The notes beneath the pieces are model-generated. The model did not search any database. It was not told where the DNA came from and saw nothing but the letters and a program-made list of their open reading frames with translations. DNA of 64,000 nucleotides from the NCBI GenBank assembly GCA_021904315.1, contig CM038923.1:11786038-11850037 (forward strand). Reading direction: 5' to 3'. Of this stretch, positions 13,961 through 26,789 are shown one piece after another. Position 1 is the stretch's first letter, and each line of letters opens with the position of its first letter. Origin of the DNA: Sphagnum magellanicum. Lineage: Eukaryota; Streptophyta; Sphagnopsida; Sphagnales; Sphagnaceae. The position numbers were made by a program, and so were the translations under genes.

Positions 13961-16584
13961 AATGGTAAAAAGTGCATTGTTTCAAGAATGGGAAACCCCA
14001 AATGGTGGGACCAAATTATCTAAACCTTGAATCCATTTGAATAATCATGTGACGCATGTACTCCACCTAAGTATGACAAAATAGACACTTGCTTAAATGA
14101 AGCTTAAATTTAAGTTCCTCAAAACTTCCAAACACCTCTTACAAATTATCTTTTGGGGTTAGGCTAAAAATAATGATGTCATCAATGCAACAATTGGAAA
14201 AAATAAAACCCACCAACATTTGATCCATGACCTTTTGAAATTTGACAAGGGTGTTTTTCAAACCAAATGGCAAAAACCTTCATTAATACAAACAATCCTC
14301 CCCATGAAAATTAATTTCTTAAATGTTGTTTTAACCTTGTCACCTTCCCTCAATGGCAATTAATGATAACCAAATCGCAAGTCCAAGATATTGAAAACCT
14401 TTGCCTATCCTAGAGTGTCAAAAATCTGTTTTGGTAAAAGCATGGCATATTTGTTTAAGTGGGTCCATTTATTCATCAAACAATAATCCCCACACATGTA
14501 ACATTTGGTCCAATTGTTGAAAATATCCTTCTTGGTGAACATCATTATTGTTGAAGCATATTCACTACATTAAATAGTTCCACCAAATCATCCCTAGCTA
14601 AGTTTCCATCTTAAAATGCATGAAAGCAAGAAAAATTCCAACAAGTTCAATAGGGTTGCAAATGGAAATCCAACCCTATTGACCATAACCAAAGGTGGTT
14701 CATCATTGTGGTAAATTGCATATGAATAGCATCTTGAATCCAATATGTCATCCACCAAGCATGTGGGTGACCTATAGATGAACTATTATGTTCATTGGAT
14801 CACCTTTGGTGATACCAAATTAGTCCACAGCCACAAAAACTAATGGGTGCGTGAACCAATTGCAACAACATGCACTCACATTAGTTTGCTAATCCAAACC
14901 TTAATCTGTTAACATTTTGCCAAAATAGCTCGTTGAGAATCTCCCAATGATGGGACATTTTCTAACAAGTATGCACATGGGTGCATCAATGTCTTTTGCA
15001 AATATTGCAAAACATTAATCAACTCTTAGAAAAGTCGTAATTTGGGGTCTAAAAGTTTTTGGCTTGTACCAACCTATGGTATAACTAAAACACCAAATTA
15101 TGGAACCATGACAAATATGGAATTAATGCTTCTAAAACATTCAAGTAAACATATCCCATCCTTGGGAATATCCCATTGAATAATCCTGGTATGCAATGGG
15201 CTTAAACCAAAAGGTCCATTACCAACATCCACAAGTATTTGTGGACTTAGTGGTGATAGTAAAATGTATCAAATTTGATGAATAAAATGATTGGCCAATG
15301 CTTGTAACTAAAGCAATGGGCTTCATGGTGGGTTGGGATCCAATGTGGAAGCTTAAATGAATGAAATCCCCCATGATCATGACATCTCTAATTCCCCATT
15401 TGGGGGTTCATCTTGATCATGGATGTTACGCTCCTTGATAATTCAAACCCATGTGGAAAGCTTGAAAATCCACCCAACATAGTGGATTTGTTAGATTTTC
15501 CAATTTGGCCCCCAATGAACTTCATTGATAATGAAACTTTGTGACAAATTCCCATCTAAGCAATAGTATGAAATTTCTTCCCAAAAATCAATGGTAACCC
15601 CCAAGGGATACAAGACCACACCTCTAACCAATATGTCATAAGATGTAGCATGCGTAACCACTACTCAAGCCCACAATATAGTGTAATTTGTCACTTGTTA
15701 ATATTAACTTAAATCACACTCTCCTACTTAGTTAACCCTCAAGCCCTTTCCAAGCTACCTATTGATGTCAAAGTATGGTATGGGCATGGGTCAAAATCAC
15801 CATTAATTAATCCAAAACCATCAACAATAGCCTTGCCAAACATTGATGGTTGAACATCAAAATTCAACAAAGTTTTATGGGGTTGGTACCAATGTGCTAA
15901 TGCCCCCCTCAATTAAAAAACTCCTTCATTATGCACTACCACCACACTAGGAACAATGTTGGTTCAATCAATGGCTAGCCACACTAGGTCATGAAATTTA
16001 GCCACATCCACATGCCAAAATTCAAGGTGACACTTGCACACCTTTGTGTGGTTGGTGGGAAATCTATTGGGGGACTATAATATTTGTACAATAATGTCGT
16101 CAAACGTACCCACCACATCTGGTGTTTCCCCATTGTCACATAGTTTGTGATTGTTAAACAAAACACAACTGCTAATTAAATACCTAGAATGGCTAGTTTG
16201 GTAAAAAATAGTGCATGGTACTCCATTTTGGCACCCCCAACAAATTCATGGCTACCTCAGGCCCAAGAATAGAACTAAAGACCCTCCACCCCACTAAAAG
16301 TCAACACCCCTATAAGATTGGGAATGGTGTTTGTTAACATGAATGATTATGTGAATTACATTTGGCACTAAGCTTCACCATGTTGAAAATCTATCATGTC
16401 TTCAGCACCTCATGGTTTTAGCATTCGATCATTAACCTTTATTAGTTAATGCAATTATCGAAAATATTTTGATTAAATTGGGAACTTCAACATGGTATCC
16501 ATCATCCTAGCCTTTTAAAACATCCAATATATTTTCATTTGGGGTCACTATTCTTGAAAAGTCAATTCCACAAAAATATCTTGG
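13960..16584 (-). mobile_element. Decayed Ty3/gypsy pol (reverse transcriptase) remnant
   Basis: Read on the minus strand with frameshifts and stops, 14,480 down to 14,000 gives the gypsy RT landmarks in order. These are a 'DYxxMNK' segment, 'FNILDLRFGYH', 'LREGDKVKTTFK' before the conserved hydrophobic patch, 'FGLKNTLVKFQKVMDQML', and 'CIDDII' at about 14,173-14,190 in place of the catalytic YxDD motif. After it come 'KLHLSKCLFCHT' and 'VEYMRHMI', the end of the RT core. Text at higher coordinates, to the CACTA element, is plausibly the protease/gag side. No intact frame remains and LTRs were not located. It is dead sequence. Confidence 0.8.
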
Positions 16585-17854
16585 CACTAGAAGAAAAACC
16601 CAAATTTGCAATTGGGGTTTGTGATTACATTTTAATCACAAGTAACAATTTGCGAATAAAATCCCTTTAATTACCTACGACAAGTTGCAAATGACATTAT
16701 CAAATTATGAATGAACTTGAATATGTATGTATATAGTTTCATGCATCGTATACTACCACAATTGTATGGGCATTTGTGACCAACCTACGACTATTTTGGT
16801 GACATTCAAAATCACACCAAATGTTATTCCCTAGATGTGACACATGGCAATATTGAACTACAAGTAATTTTGAATTTTTAAAAATAATAAATAAACCCAA
16901 TTTGATCCAAATCATTGTTTTTTAAATTTAGATCATGTGGCCAATATTTGCCCACATTTTAGGGTGATTAACTAATGGGATAATGCCGTGTGGCACATTT
17001 AAATTTTTTTATTTTTGTAATTAAAAAATCCAAATCTATTTCAACCATCCTATAAATGACTTATATATTTACACATGTGGCACCTCATTTTGGTGCCACA
17101 TGTCAATTAATGATTAGTGCAAATGATCTACCTATAAATATATTTAGCTTAAACAACTACCTACCTACCTACCTCAGCTAGATATTTACTTAGGTAGGTA
17201 GGTTAATTAATGTAAGTTACGGGGTAGGTACATAGATATTTTTATTTTCTTCTTGGTTTAAACCTTTTTTTATTGGTCCATCCCATTTGGGCCATGTTTC
17301 TTAATTTGAAAATTATGTAAGTGTAAGCATTTTCTTTATGTAATTTTCAAGATGGGAATGGAAGCCAAAACATATGCAATAAATTACTTGTAACTAAAGG
17401 TTTATCCCACATCTTTCATTTTTATTTTTATCTTTGTAAATTATGTAATTAAAGAAATTATTCTAAATATCATAAAAATTATTTTTAAATGTAAGATTAA
17501 GATAATAATGAATTTAATTTTATAAATAAAATTAGAAATTAAGTATTATGTTTTAATAATAACTCAAATAGATAAATATTATTATCATTATTATTGAATT
17601 ATAATTTTAGTTAGAAGGTAACCTTATGAGGTTAGCCACAATACTATTATTAATATTTTATTATATCATTTATTGTAGAAACTATTAACTATATTAATCA
17701 ATATTTAATGACAATAATAATAACAAAAAAATTATAATTATTCCAATGGTAATGTGATTTTTAATTACAAAAGTAACCAAGGTTGCAAATGACAATTAGT
17801 TGCATGTAGTTTCAAATCAATTGGTTACATTTTGGGGTTTTTCTTCTAGTGTGG
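16582..17854. mobile_element. Complete non-autonomous CACTA transposon with target duplication
   Basis: The element proper is 16,585-17,851 (1,267 bp). It begins CACTAGAAGAAAAACCC and ends with the exact inverted complement of those 17 bases. It is flanked by a 3-bp direct duplication TGG (16,582-16,584 and 17,852-17,854), the size expected for the CACTA (En/Spm) superfamily. Subterminal motifs recur: GTTGCAAATGACA at 16,684 and at 17,782. The interior has no transposase frame, so it would need a partner's enzyme. A hairpin of ACCTACCTACCT against AGGTAGGTAGGT lies near 17,163-17,203. Perfect terminal repeats suggest a fairly recent insertion compared with the adjoining gypsy sequence. Confidence 0.92.
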
Positions 17855-18689
17855 GTTGGCATTTGACCCAAAAGAGTGACCATCTTCCCAATCCTTTGTT
17901 GTCCCTAACCCAAATGCATTAAATTTCACTTAGGTTGCAATATTTGTAACTAAAGCCTTCAACTATGTAAACTTAACCTCCATGGTATTGGATTGGCCCT
18001 AAGTTGGTTTGGTGATCGACCCCCTATTGGTTGTACTTTTTCCCTTTTAGCCCTTCTTAAGAACCTAGCCTTTATTAACATTAGTGTTCTATGACTAGCT
18101 TTATTTTAACTTTAAATGAAATGTGAAAACATGATTAGCATCATGCCCATGTGCATTGCAATGGGAACATGACTAATTAGGGTTAAGGTTGGAGGTTGTG
18201 GCCTATAGTGGATTAAAACAATCCTTCTTCTAATGAGGCCCACCACACCTCCAACACTAATTTTTTCCTACCTTGCCCTACTGAATATCACTAGAAATTT
18301 TTTTGTCCTTTCCAACCAAGAAATCAATGACTAAATGTCTTAAATGATTACATAATTGATTGTAGTCATAGGATATTATTTCAAATCCTATGTGGAAAAA
18401 TTTATAGTCATATATTAATGGTGCATTTGACTAGTATATCATGACGTGGTAATAGGAGGATGACATTGGTTTTTCATTGCAAGTTTTCATTCACATGGTA
18501 TCCATGATTGATGACAAAATGATGTGGATGTCCAAAATATGATTTGAAAACATGAATAGGATAAAGTCATTTCAAATATGATTAAAGAATAACTATGAAG
18601 ATGACATGGATAAAATGACATGTAATTACAAAAACAATGTGATCATACAATTATTTTACAATGATTAAAAAATGACTATTAATAACTTG
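17855..18689. other. Gap between CACTA element and Helitron remnant
   Basis: AT-rich. The first 400 bp may continue the gypsy remnant interrupted by the CACTA insertion, but no domain is readable. Confidence 0.35.
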
Positions 18690-21010
18690 GGCTTTGCATT
18701 GCTACGCACTACCAATGACGACCTACCATTATATTTTTATAGTGTGTTTGAATGTGAGTATTTGGAAAATGGAAATATTGTTTTATTGTTTATGTCGTTA
18801 TGCAAATGTGATGGCATTTGTGGCACATTGTAAATATGGGTATTTCAGTATGACATTTCTAGGGAAGCCTTTTAGTTTTATGTTTTTTAATTTTATGTTC
18901 TTTTCTATGAAATCATTAAAATTGACTAAAACATTTATGGGGGGGATGCATTGTAATGTCTTTTTGTATCCGTTTGAAATCTATGAAGGATATATTTTTG
19001 ATGTGTCAAATGCTTCCATTTACAATTCTTAGTTTAGGATATAATTTTTTTGTTATAATGATTTCATTATTTTATAGATTTTAACAAAAAGTGCTAAGAA
19101 TTGAGTTTTACTTATGGACATTGTTTGTCGTATAATGTATTTGATATCATTATATATTGGGTCTTTTTTGTATGTGTCAATTGTGACAATGATGTGACAT
19201 TTTTTTTTTGATGTTTTTGAATGGATATTTATCATGTAATGGTTTATGGTATTTTGTAATTTGTTATGAGAAACTATGAAAGTTATTGTCCTCCATGGAT
19301 CATCAAATAAGTTGACATTTAAATTAAATAGAAAATAGGTTTTTAATAAATCAAAATCTAATTTTAGAATTTTTTTAGTTCGAAAGTTTTCTAAAAGGGT
19401 AGTATATTTAATGTCTTTGTTTTGTCGCATTTGCTTTGTTAACATAATACTATTTGGTTGAATGTAAATTTACCTATGATTTTTTTTACTGTTAATTTTG
19501 TGAATGCAAAAATCAGTTGTATGTTTGTTGAATATAATGGTGTGTCATTCATTAGTGGAAATTGTAAAAAATCTCCCATGAACATTATGTTGATTCTTTC
19601 AAATGGTAAAATGTTAGATTTTAATTTTTATAATTTTAAATGTATTGTGGCAAGCAAAGTCCAACTTATCATGGATATTTTGTAGATAATGATGAACTAA
19701 ATATTTAGCCATATGTTTATAATTGAATTAGGTTTGCTTATAGTCGTGTGTTTATCGATCAATAATTCTAATAAAGAATGTATTGTTGTTCCATTTATTA
19801 ATAAGGTTGCATTTGTAGTGTATGCTACAATTTTAAATTTTTGTTGCTTTCTTATTTTCAAAAAAAATCTCGGATAGCTCTGATTATCTGTGTTTTACTA
19901 CTACCTACAACTCCTCCTACATATCATAATAATCGATTATTTGTTGTATTTATAATGAAATTTTCAAATGAAATAGCCTATAAGTTATTTAACTTATATT
20001 TTTCTTTTATGATGTTTTTAATGTGTAATGGTGAATAAATATTAGTTTCATCAATGAATGTTATGTTGTAATTTTTGTTTTCAATATCACATGATTGCAT
20101 GTCATTAAATGGTAAGTGGCATAGCTTAAGTTTTTTTATTCTTAGTTGTATAAATTGTATTTGAATATGGATGTGAAATTTCCAATGTTGATTCATGAAG
20201 GTTTGATATTTATGGAAGTTTCAAATCTGGATTCCATTGATTGATCAAATCTTGAGGTTTGATGACAAAGTTTACATTGTGATTATTAATATTTTTATTT
20301 TGTGTTTATATTTCCATTGTTTCTAAATGTTTTGTTATTTCAGTTACATAGGTTTTAATACTTGTGTTACATCATAGATATCCAATTTTTATTTGTTTAA
20401 AATTGAGTTTTGTTTGTATATTATTGTTGTTTTTTTTTTAATGTTATGGATGTTTTTGTTGGAATTCATATTGAATATCATCTTCATAAAGTGGATTCAT
20501 TGTTGATGTTTTTCAAATATCTTCTTTATCAAATTTAAGTTATGTTGATTTTACTCTCAATAATGTATCTACATCTTTTGATTTTTTACATTCATGTAAA
20601 ATCTTGATATTTTTAATTATTGTCCTTTGCAAATCAGTAAATGTTGGGGTACACATTATTTAGTATCATTTCCCAAGACATAATGAGATCTAATTTGATG
20701 TCAAAAATTGTATGCCATGATGTAAATGAAATACAAATTGCTCGGGCATAATTTTCAAGGTCATTTTTTTGTGAGGGTGTTCATTATTAAATCTATGACA
20801 ACAGATGTTGTTGATTTTATTTATCTTACTAGAAAATTCATATCGACATAAAGAATTAAAATTAATAGATTTTTGTTGGTAATCGACCCTGAAATTGTGT
20901 ATGATATATTGTTGATTTGATGAGTTTTTGTCAATTGCGAAAGTTTCATAATTGACATCAGTATCATTATCATTTTCATTTTGAACATTTTTGAGTTTTT
21001 TCTTCTTCAT
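18690..21010 (-). mobile_element. Decayed Helitron-type PIF1-family helicase
   Basis: Minus-strand frames read in order as the C-terminal helicase half of a Helitron Rep-helicase. An N-terminal 106-codon piece (21,010-20,690) leads to a 'LHECKKSKD' motif. Next comes a Walker A segment, 'YVGGVVGSSKTQIIRAI' (codons at about 19,923-19,870). Then 'KISMIS' stands where a Walker B DExSMI motif is expected, followed by 'MFMGDFLQFP' (around 19,560-19,590). 'LTKQMRQNKDIKY' opens a 130-codon frame (19,445-19,053) carrying 'IVSHNKLQNTIN' and 'SKTQFLALF'. Frames break between segments and both acidic Walker B residues are lost (YK), so it cannot be active. No Rep (HUH) domain was recognised, and neither terminus (5' TC, 3' hairpin-CTRR) was fixed. 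A cellular PIF1 pseudogene is less likely given the wording of the motifs. Confidence 0.8.
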
Positions 21011-24000
21011 TCCCCTATGTTGACAAACTATACCAAGGCATGTAAGTGAAATTATGATTGGTTATGTGATCTGGTAAGTTCAATAAATAATTAATTGCTT
21101 TGGTGGATATTGTAATGCATCATGACGACTCCTATCACTATCCTATTGTTTAGATCCCACAAGAAGGACAACTACATTTATTCCTACATATTGATTAACT
21201 ACATTGACACATCCCACAATAGCAAAGTATTATGAATTGTCAATGTTGATAGTTTGAATCAACCAGAATAAAAATTGCAAAATAATTTGATAGTAAAAAT
21301 AATCAGATTCCAACAAAATTACGGAAAAATCTTTTGATTAGTATTTCACAAAACACTTTTAGGTTCACCCAAGTAGTCTAGAAGCACAAGAACACCATTT
21401 TCAAGGTTTTAAGTCTTATAGGTAAAATCTAAAGAAAAAAACATACACAAACACATGTTGTGCATGAAACACTTATAAGTTGGGCAACATAGTTCTTTTG
21501 CTACTGAATTTGTTGTTGATGTTGTTACTAAAACAATTGTTGATGTTGTAGTGCTAATGGGCAAGTTATGAAGGCGCAGATATGGAATCTTGTAATGCTA
21601 GGCAATTTGATACCTTGAATGTGCTTCTACAAGTTGCATTTCATCAATCTCGTATATAAGAAAATTCTTGCACATTTTTACATTATCCAACTAAAGGTTA
21701 ATAACCTTTGTAGTTTATTGCATAATCACATTTACATTCAGTTTTCCATTTCTTTGAAAGGAAAGTGTGTAATTGAAAAACCTTCTTCAAAACAAACAAA
21801 ACCCCTTACAACAACAATTTGAAACTATTCCTCCTTTGTTAGTTTAAAGAGCAAACAAGATAGAATTGAATTCATGGTTTTTAGGCCATGCAATATATGT
21901 GATGCATAAGAAGACTACAATTGCAGCAATATGGCTACTTATAACATTGTGAAATCAAGGAAAGAAATTACTATGCCTACCCCCCTCCAAGCACTAGAGA
22001 TGATTCAAACAACTTGGGAGAGGGATCTATTTTCTAACTTATGACTGCAAGATCAACAAGGTGTTAATTCCTCTTGAAAAGTGTATGACTTTCTTCTTAC
22101 AATCTCCACAACTTTTTCATCAAAATGTTGATTGAATATCATGGCAATAGTGATCATGAGGTTGATAAGAACTCAAACTATAAGAAAACACACAATAAGA
22201 TTGTGATAATTCACAGTATACATCCTACCAGTGTCCAAATATGGATGTTTGATCATGCCATGGAAAAATAAAAACAAAAAGATGCATAATTAATATGCAA
22301 AGGACAAAATCCATATGCAATGTCCTCAATTTTTGATAATTTTTTATTGTAATATATGTAGTTGTCTGGTTGTGGGCTAGGCAAACTGCCCCTTCCCCCC
22401 TCCTCCCACCTTTGTTATTTTTTTCTATTACGATTCTTGACTGGCTTACAAACACTTGAAATATCAGCTTCTTAACATTATTCACAATCCAAGGATGTTA
22501 ATCCACGAACCTATGAGCATGAGCATGAGTAGGTGAGCATGAATGCATGAATAGGACCGAATCTTTTTTAGAATATTTTATCCCAATCGAAAAAATATTA
22601 AGAAAATATTCTTTGACACGTAAGACAAAATCTTTGTTAACATGGACGAATATTTGCCACATGTACATGGATGAATGATCTTTATGGATGGAAAAATGGA
22701 TGGAAAATAATGAACTTTATTATGAATGTTGCCAACAAACATTGTTTTTTTGAAAAAATTAACAAAAAAAACAAGGTTGAAACAATTTATGTTGGTTTCT
22801 TTCAAAATAATTTGACAAATTGAATGTTCAAGTCACATTTTAAAGCCATACTTCATATTTCCTTAATATGAAATATATTCAAGCTCACGAGCATGTAAAC
22901 CATATAGAATGTTAAATTAATTCCCATAAACCCACCAAGAGGTATGTGTGAATCCGAACATTAATTGTTCACCATGATGAAAAATTCAAATGGATGAACA
23001 CAACATGTTCGCAACCAAGGGTTATGTGCCAATGTAAACTATAACCTCTTCACAACCAAAGGTTTGTGTCAACAAAAACACTACATGTTCATCTCCAAGA
23101 GGTATGTTCCCATTGGGAAGTGAAACAATATGAGGGTGCACATTCTCAATACCATTTCCCACTATTTTTTATTTGAATTCAATCTATCAAACCTCTTATG
23201 TCTAAGATCATTCTTGCCACTTGAAGAAGAAAACTACACTTTTTCCCCCATCTCCACTTGAATTTACTTACTCCAACTTTTTTATGGCTATCATTCATTT
23301 GCAATTGCTACACATCATTTTACAATGGAAAAATGAAATTTTATAGGAATGGTCACACTAAACACTTTGGAAACTATGATTGAATACACATTAATTTCAA
23401 GCATATAAATAGAATATGCGAAATGACAACAAAACCTTTGAAATATCCAAGAGATCCAACTTTGCTAGAACCCCTAAAGAATTTACTAGAAATTTGAACA
23501 TGGGGAACATAATGGAAAAAACAAATTGACAAAACAACTGAATGGGCGGCATGGTGATGGGCGAATGTAAAAATTAACAAAGAAAGTTTTGCATTGTTCA
23601 AAAAAACTATAAACATATTGAAGGAGGATATAGAAGACTACCATTGGGCGATGTTTACACATACCATGGAATTCTTTCAAGAATGCACAAGTTTTAAAAA
23701 ACTTATCCAAAACATTTTTTCACAAATTTATTACAAGATTTGTCAACGAAGGACTCGGTTTCCCTTAGCAACTTCCCATTAATAGAAATTATGAAACCTA
23801 GTAGACAACTCTATGCAACTCCTAGGTGCCACAAGATTTAAACAACAAAGTTTTAAAACAACCTATGAATCACCAGATGATAGGCAGTGCACTGAAACCA
23901 TGAGATGTGTACGATAATAAAAAAAAAAGATGTCCCAACAATTGATAAAAAAAACCAAAATACCATCCTTTGCAGTTATTTTTCGTTCATTAGATATTTG

Positions 24001-24825
24001 ATATGAATTAGGGCTGAAGTTGAAAAAAAAAAATTGTTTCTTAAAATATCCAAGAATATTTCAAGCATTCTAATTTTTTGGAAATCCAAAAAATCTTAAT
24101 ATCTAGACTGAAGGATTATATCTTCCAACCCAATATTATTAATTTGCGCATTTAATTGTCTTACTTAGTATTACCATCTCAGTTGGTTTTCTGATAATCA
24201 ACAACAAATAGATCATTGATTATTGGCAATCTACCACTTATTATATGCATGAGATAAACATGTTGTTGCATTCAATTTTGGAAGCAATACCTAAGCCAAA
24301 AAAATGACCATGGCAAATTCCTCAAGATGACAATCGATTTGATCCTTTATGCAGATTGTTAAAAATTAAGAAATGGGGAATTTTACAAAAGGACAAAGTG
24401 GGCAAATGGGAAAAACCAAAGAATAAATTATATATATTGCTAAGAAAAGTTCAGACCAAAACCCCTACTGAATAGAAAAGGAAATATAAGACTATGCAAA
24501 AACAACCAATGTTGTCTAATATGAAGAAATGAAATCCCAGTATTTGGCACATTCTAAAACATCTTACATTAATTAAATTCAAAATAGAAATATCTATTAT
24601 GATTGTTGACATAAACAATCATTGATCAAATAATATAATTTCAAAATTTGACCATAAATGTTCACAACCTATACAATAAGATGAACGTTTCAAAATGAAA
24701 ATTCAAAACAGACAAAAACCTCCTCAAAGATTGTATGTAATGAAAAAGAAGCACAATGGATGCAAACTTAATTTCATTGCAAAGGTAGGTTTGGAACTCT
24801 GAAAATGCCTACTGAAATTCCTTGA
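21011..24825. other. AT-rich stretch, no recognisable gene
   Basis: Frames of 60-85 codons on both strands lack domains. A purine-rich plus-strand frame near 23,594-23,782 has protein-like composition but no identity. Telling noise from decayed coding sequence is not possible here. Confidence 0.4.
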
Positions 24826-25900
24826 GATTTGGATCTATATCTAGTAGTGGATCACAAATAGATAGAAGCGATAGATGTAGACTATAATGTGAGAGTGGGA
24901 TATTGGGTATTGAGAACTAACATGCAAGAATACAAAGTGTATGTCACAATGATACAAATGTTCGATTTGGATTTTATGAATGACTTGCGACAAGCTCCTG
25001 GATATAATCCATGGCCAGACAAACCAACAAACCATAACTACATGACCCATTTATTATGCCAAGAAAAATATCTATTGGGGACAAACAAACTAGACCTATA
25101 CTCATTGGAAGAAACATAAAAAAAAAAGTGGCCAGAAAATGAAAGTGATCCAAAAGATGATGAGTATGAGTTGCCAATTTTTAAATATGATGTAAACTAG
25201 GATGCACTATTAGAATGAAAAGAAGGAACATCAAAGCAAGAGGAAGAGGAACAAAGAACACCAAAACAATTATCAGCTAAAGAAGAAGAAGACTCAGAAA
25301 ACGAGGATGTTGGATCATTTGGGTCATGCAACAGAATCATTGTCAATTTGTGGCATGGAGTGGAAGGAGGATCATCATCATATGTCTGAAACCACAGGAA
25401 CACACACAAATGAAGATCATTGCCACAAATGTAAGTAACCCATTTTTCATAAGAATTTGAAAAAATGTAGAGCAAAAGCATATGGCATTGTTGATAAAAA
25501 AATGTTAAAGTTGATTGAACTTATTTCACAATATTAAATTGTTTTAGAAGAAACAATCCGCTCAAGTAACCTAGGAAAATTCTTATATAGATGCTTGTAG
25601 TGAGGAGTATTTCATTCCTCCAGAGACATCGAAAACAAAAAATGCAAGTGTTATGGATATTGAAGGTGTGACTATGGAACAGGGGAGAAACAATTCCAAA
25701 CTGACTAAGACAGTGGTATAGAGGATTAGTGTGAAAACACAAAAGCTAAGTATAAGAATGATGGAAAAGAGAAGAAACAACATAGAGTCCAAAGTTTCCA
25801 TCCAGGCTCAAACTGTCTAAAAGTGAAAATGACTTGGTAGATGACAATCTATTCCCTGAGGATTATGATGAATATAACGTAGCAAAAATATTGATTTAAG
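24826..25900 (+). pseudogene. Decayed unidentified coding sequence with acidic tail
   Basis: The plus-strand frame around 24,889-25,119 reads like real protein ('RVGYWVLRTNMQEYK', 'PTNHNYMTHLLCQEKYLL'). It continues after a stop with an acidic, Glu/Lys-rich stretch to about 25,320. More broken pieces follow, such as 'LVDDNLFPEDYDEY' near 25,835. I recognise no family. Its position upstream of the methyltransferase-like pseudogene on the same strand makes a common parent possible but unproven. Confidence 0.4.
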
Positions 25901-26789
25901 ATATTAAATACACTAAAGGATGGAAATTTGCAATGAAACCAAAAGAACCTATGATAGTTACCATTTGTTCTAGTATATTTATTTTAAATTAAAAATGCAT
26001 GAATTTGTTCTGTAAATATAATAGTTGAAAGCAAATATGATTGAAAGTTCTTCCTTGTGATAAATAAGTGTTGTCGAATTGAAAGTGCAATCCAAATTCC
26101 CAATTAAATTTCAGTCTACAGTATGGCAAATCAGTCCTTATTTTGAACAAGGAAGGGGGCCAATTTGATGCACTACATATGAATTTGCAAAGGACAACAA
26201 TCAATTTGTTGGATTGAAAACGATAACAATTGAATTTATGCTAGTGAAAAAATGTGAAATGTTTTGTAATGCACATATTTTGTGTATATACATAGATTGA
26301 CATACATGATGGGGAGAGAAAATCTAGGAACTATTTTATAATACCAACTAAAGTGCTTAATAATATTAGTTGTTGTTGATTAAAAACCTTTGATTAGTAA
26401 AATTTTTCATTACAAACAATTTAATTAAATGAAATGTCCGGAAACACTATGTGCAATTCCAATTTGTATTGGAAATAGTGAACATTTCTACCTTGTAATG
26501 AAGTTCATGGATACAATGGGTAGCGCATAGCTCTAAAATGAAAGCTAAATAACCACAATGATGACATCGAAAACTATATTTCATTCAATGGATAATGGGA
26601 TTAAATCATATACAAGCTCTATGATCTTGTTGTGTGTAAACAAACCTTAAGTGTGAACGTTTACCCACAAGGAAATGATGACATTCACAAAAGGCTAGGG
26701 ATAAGCAAGCAAATGAAATTACATATAAAAGAATAACAAAGAGGAAGACAAAATATAAGACAAGTTTTATTACGAATGAAAACCTGTCA

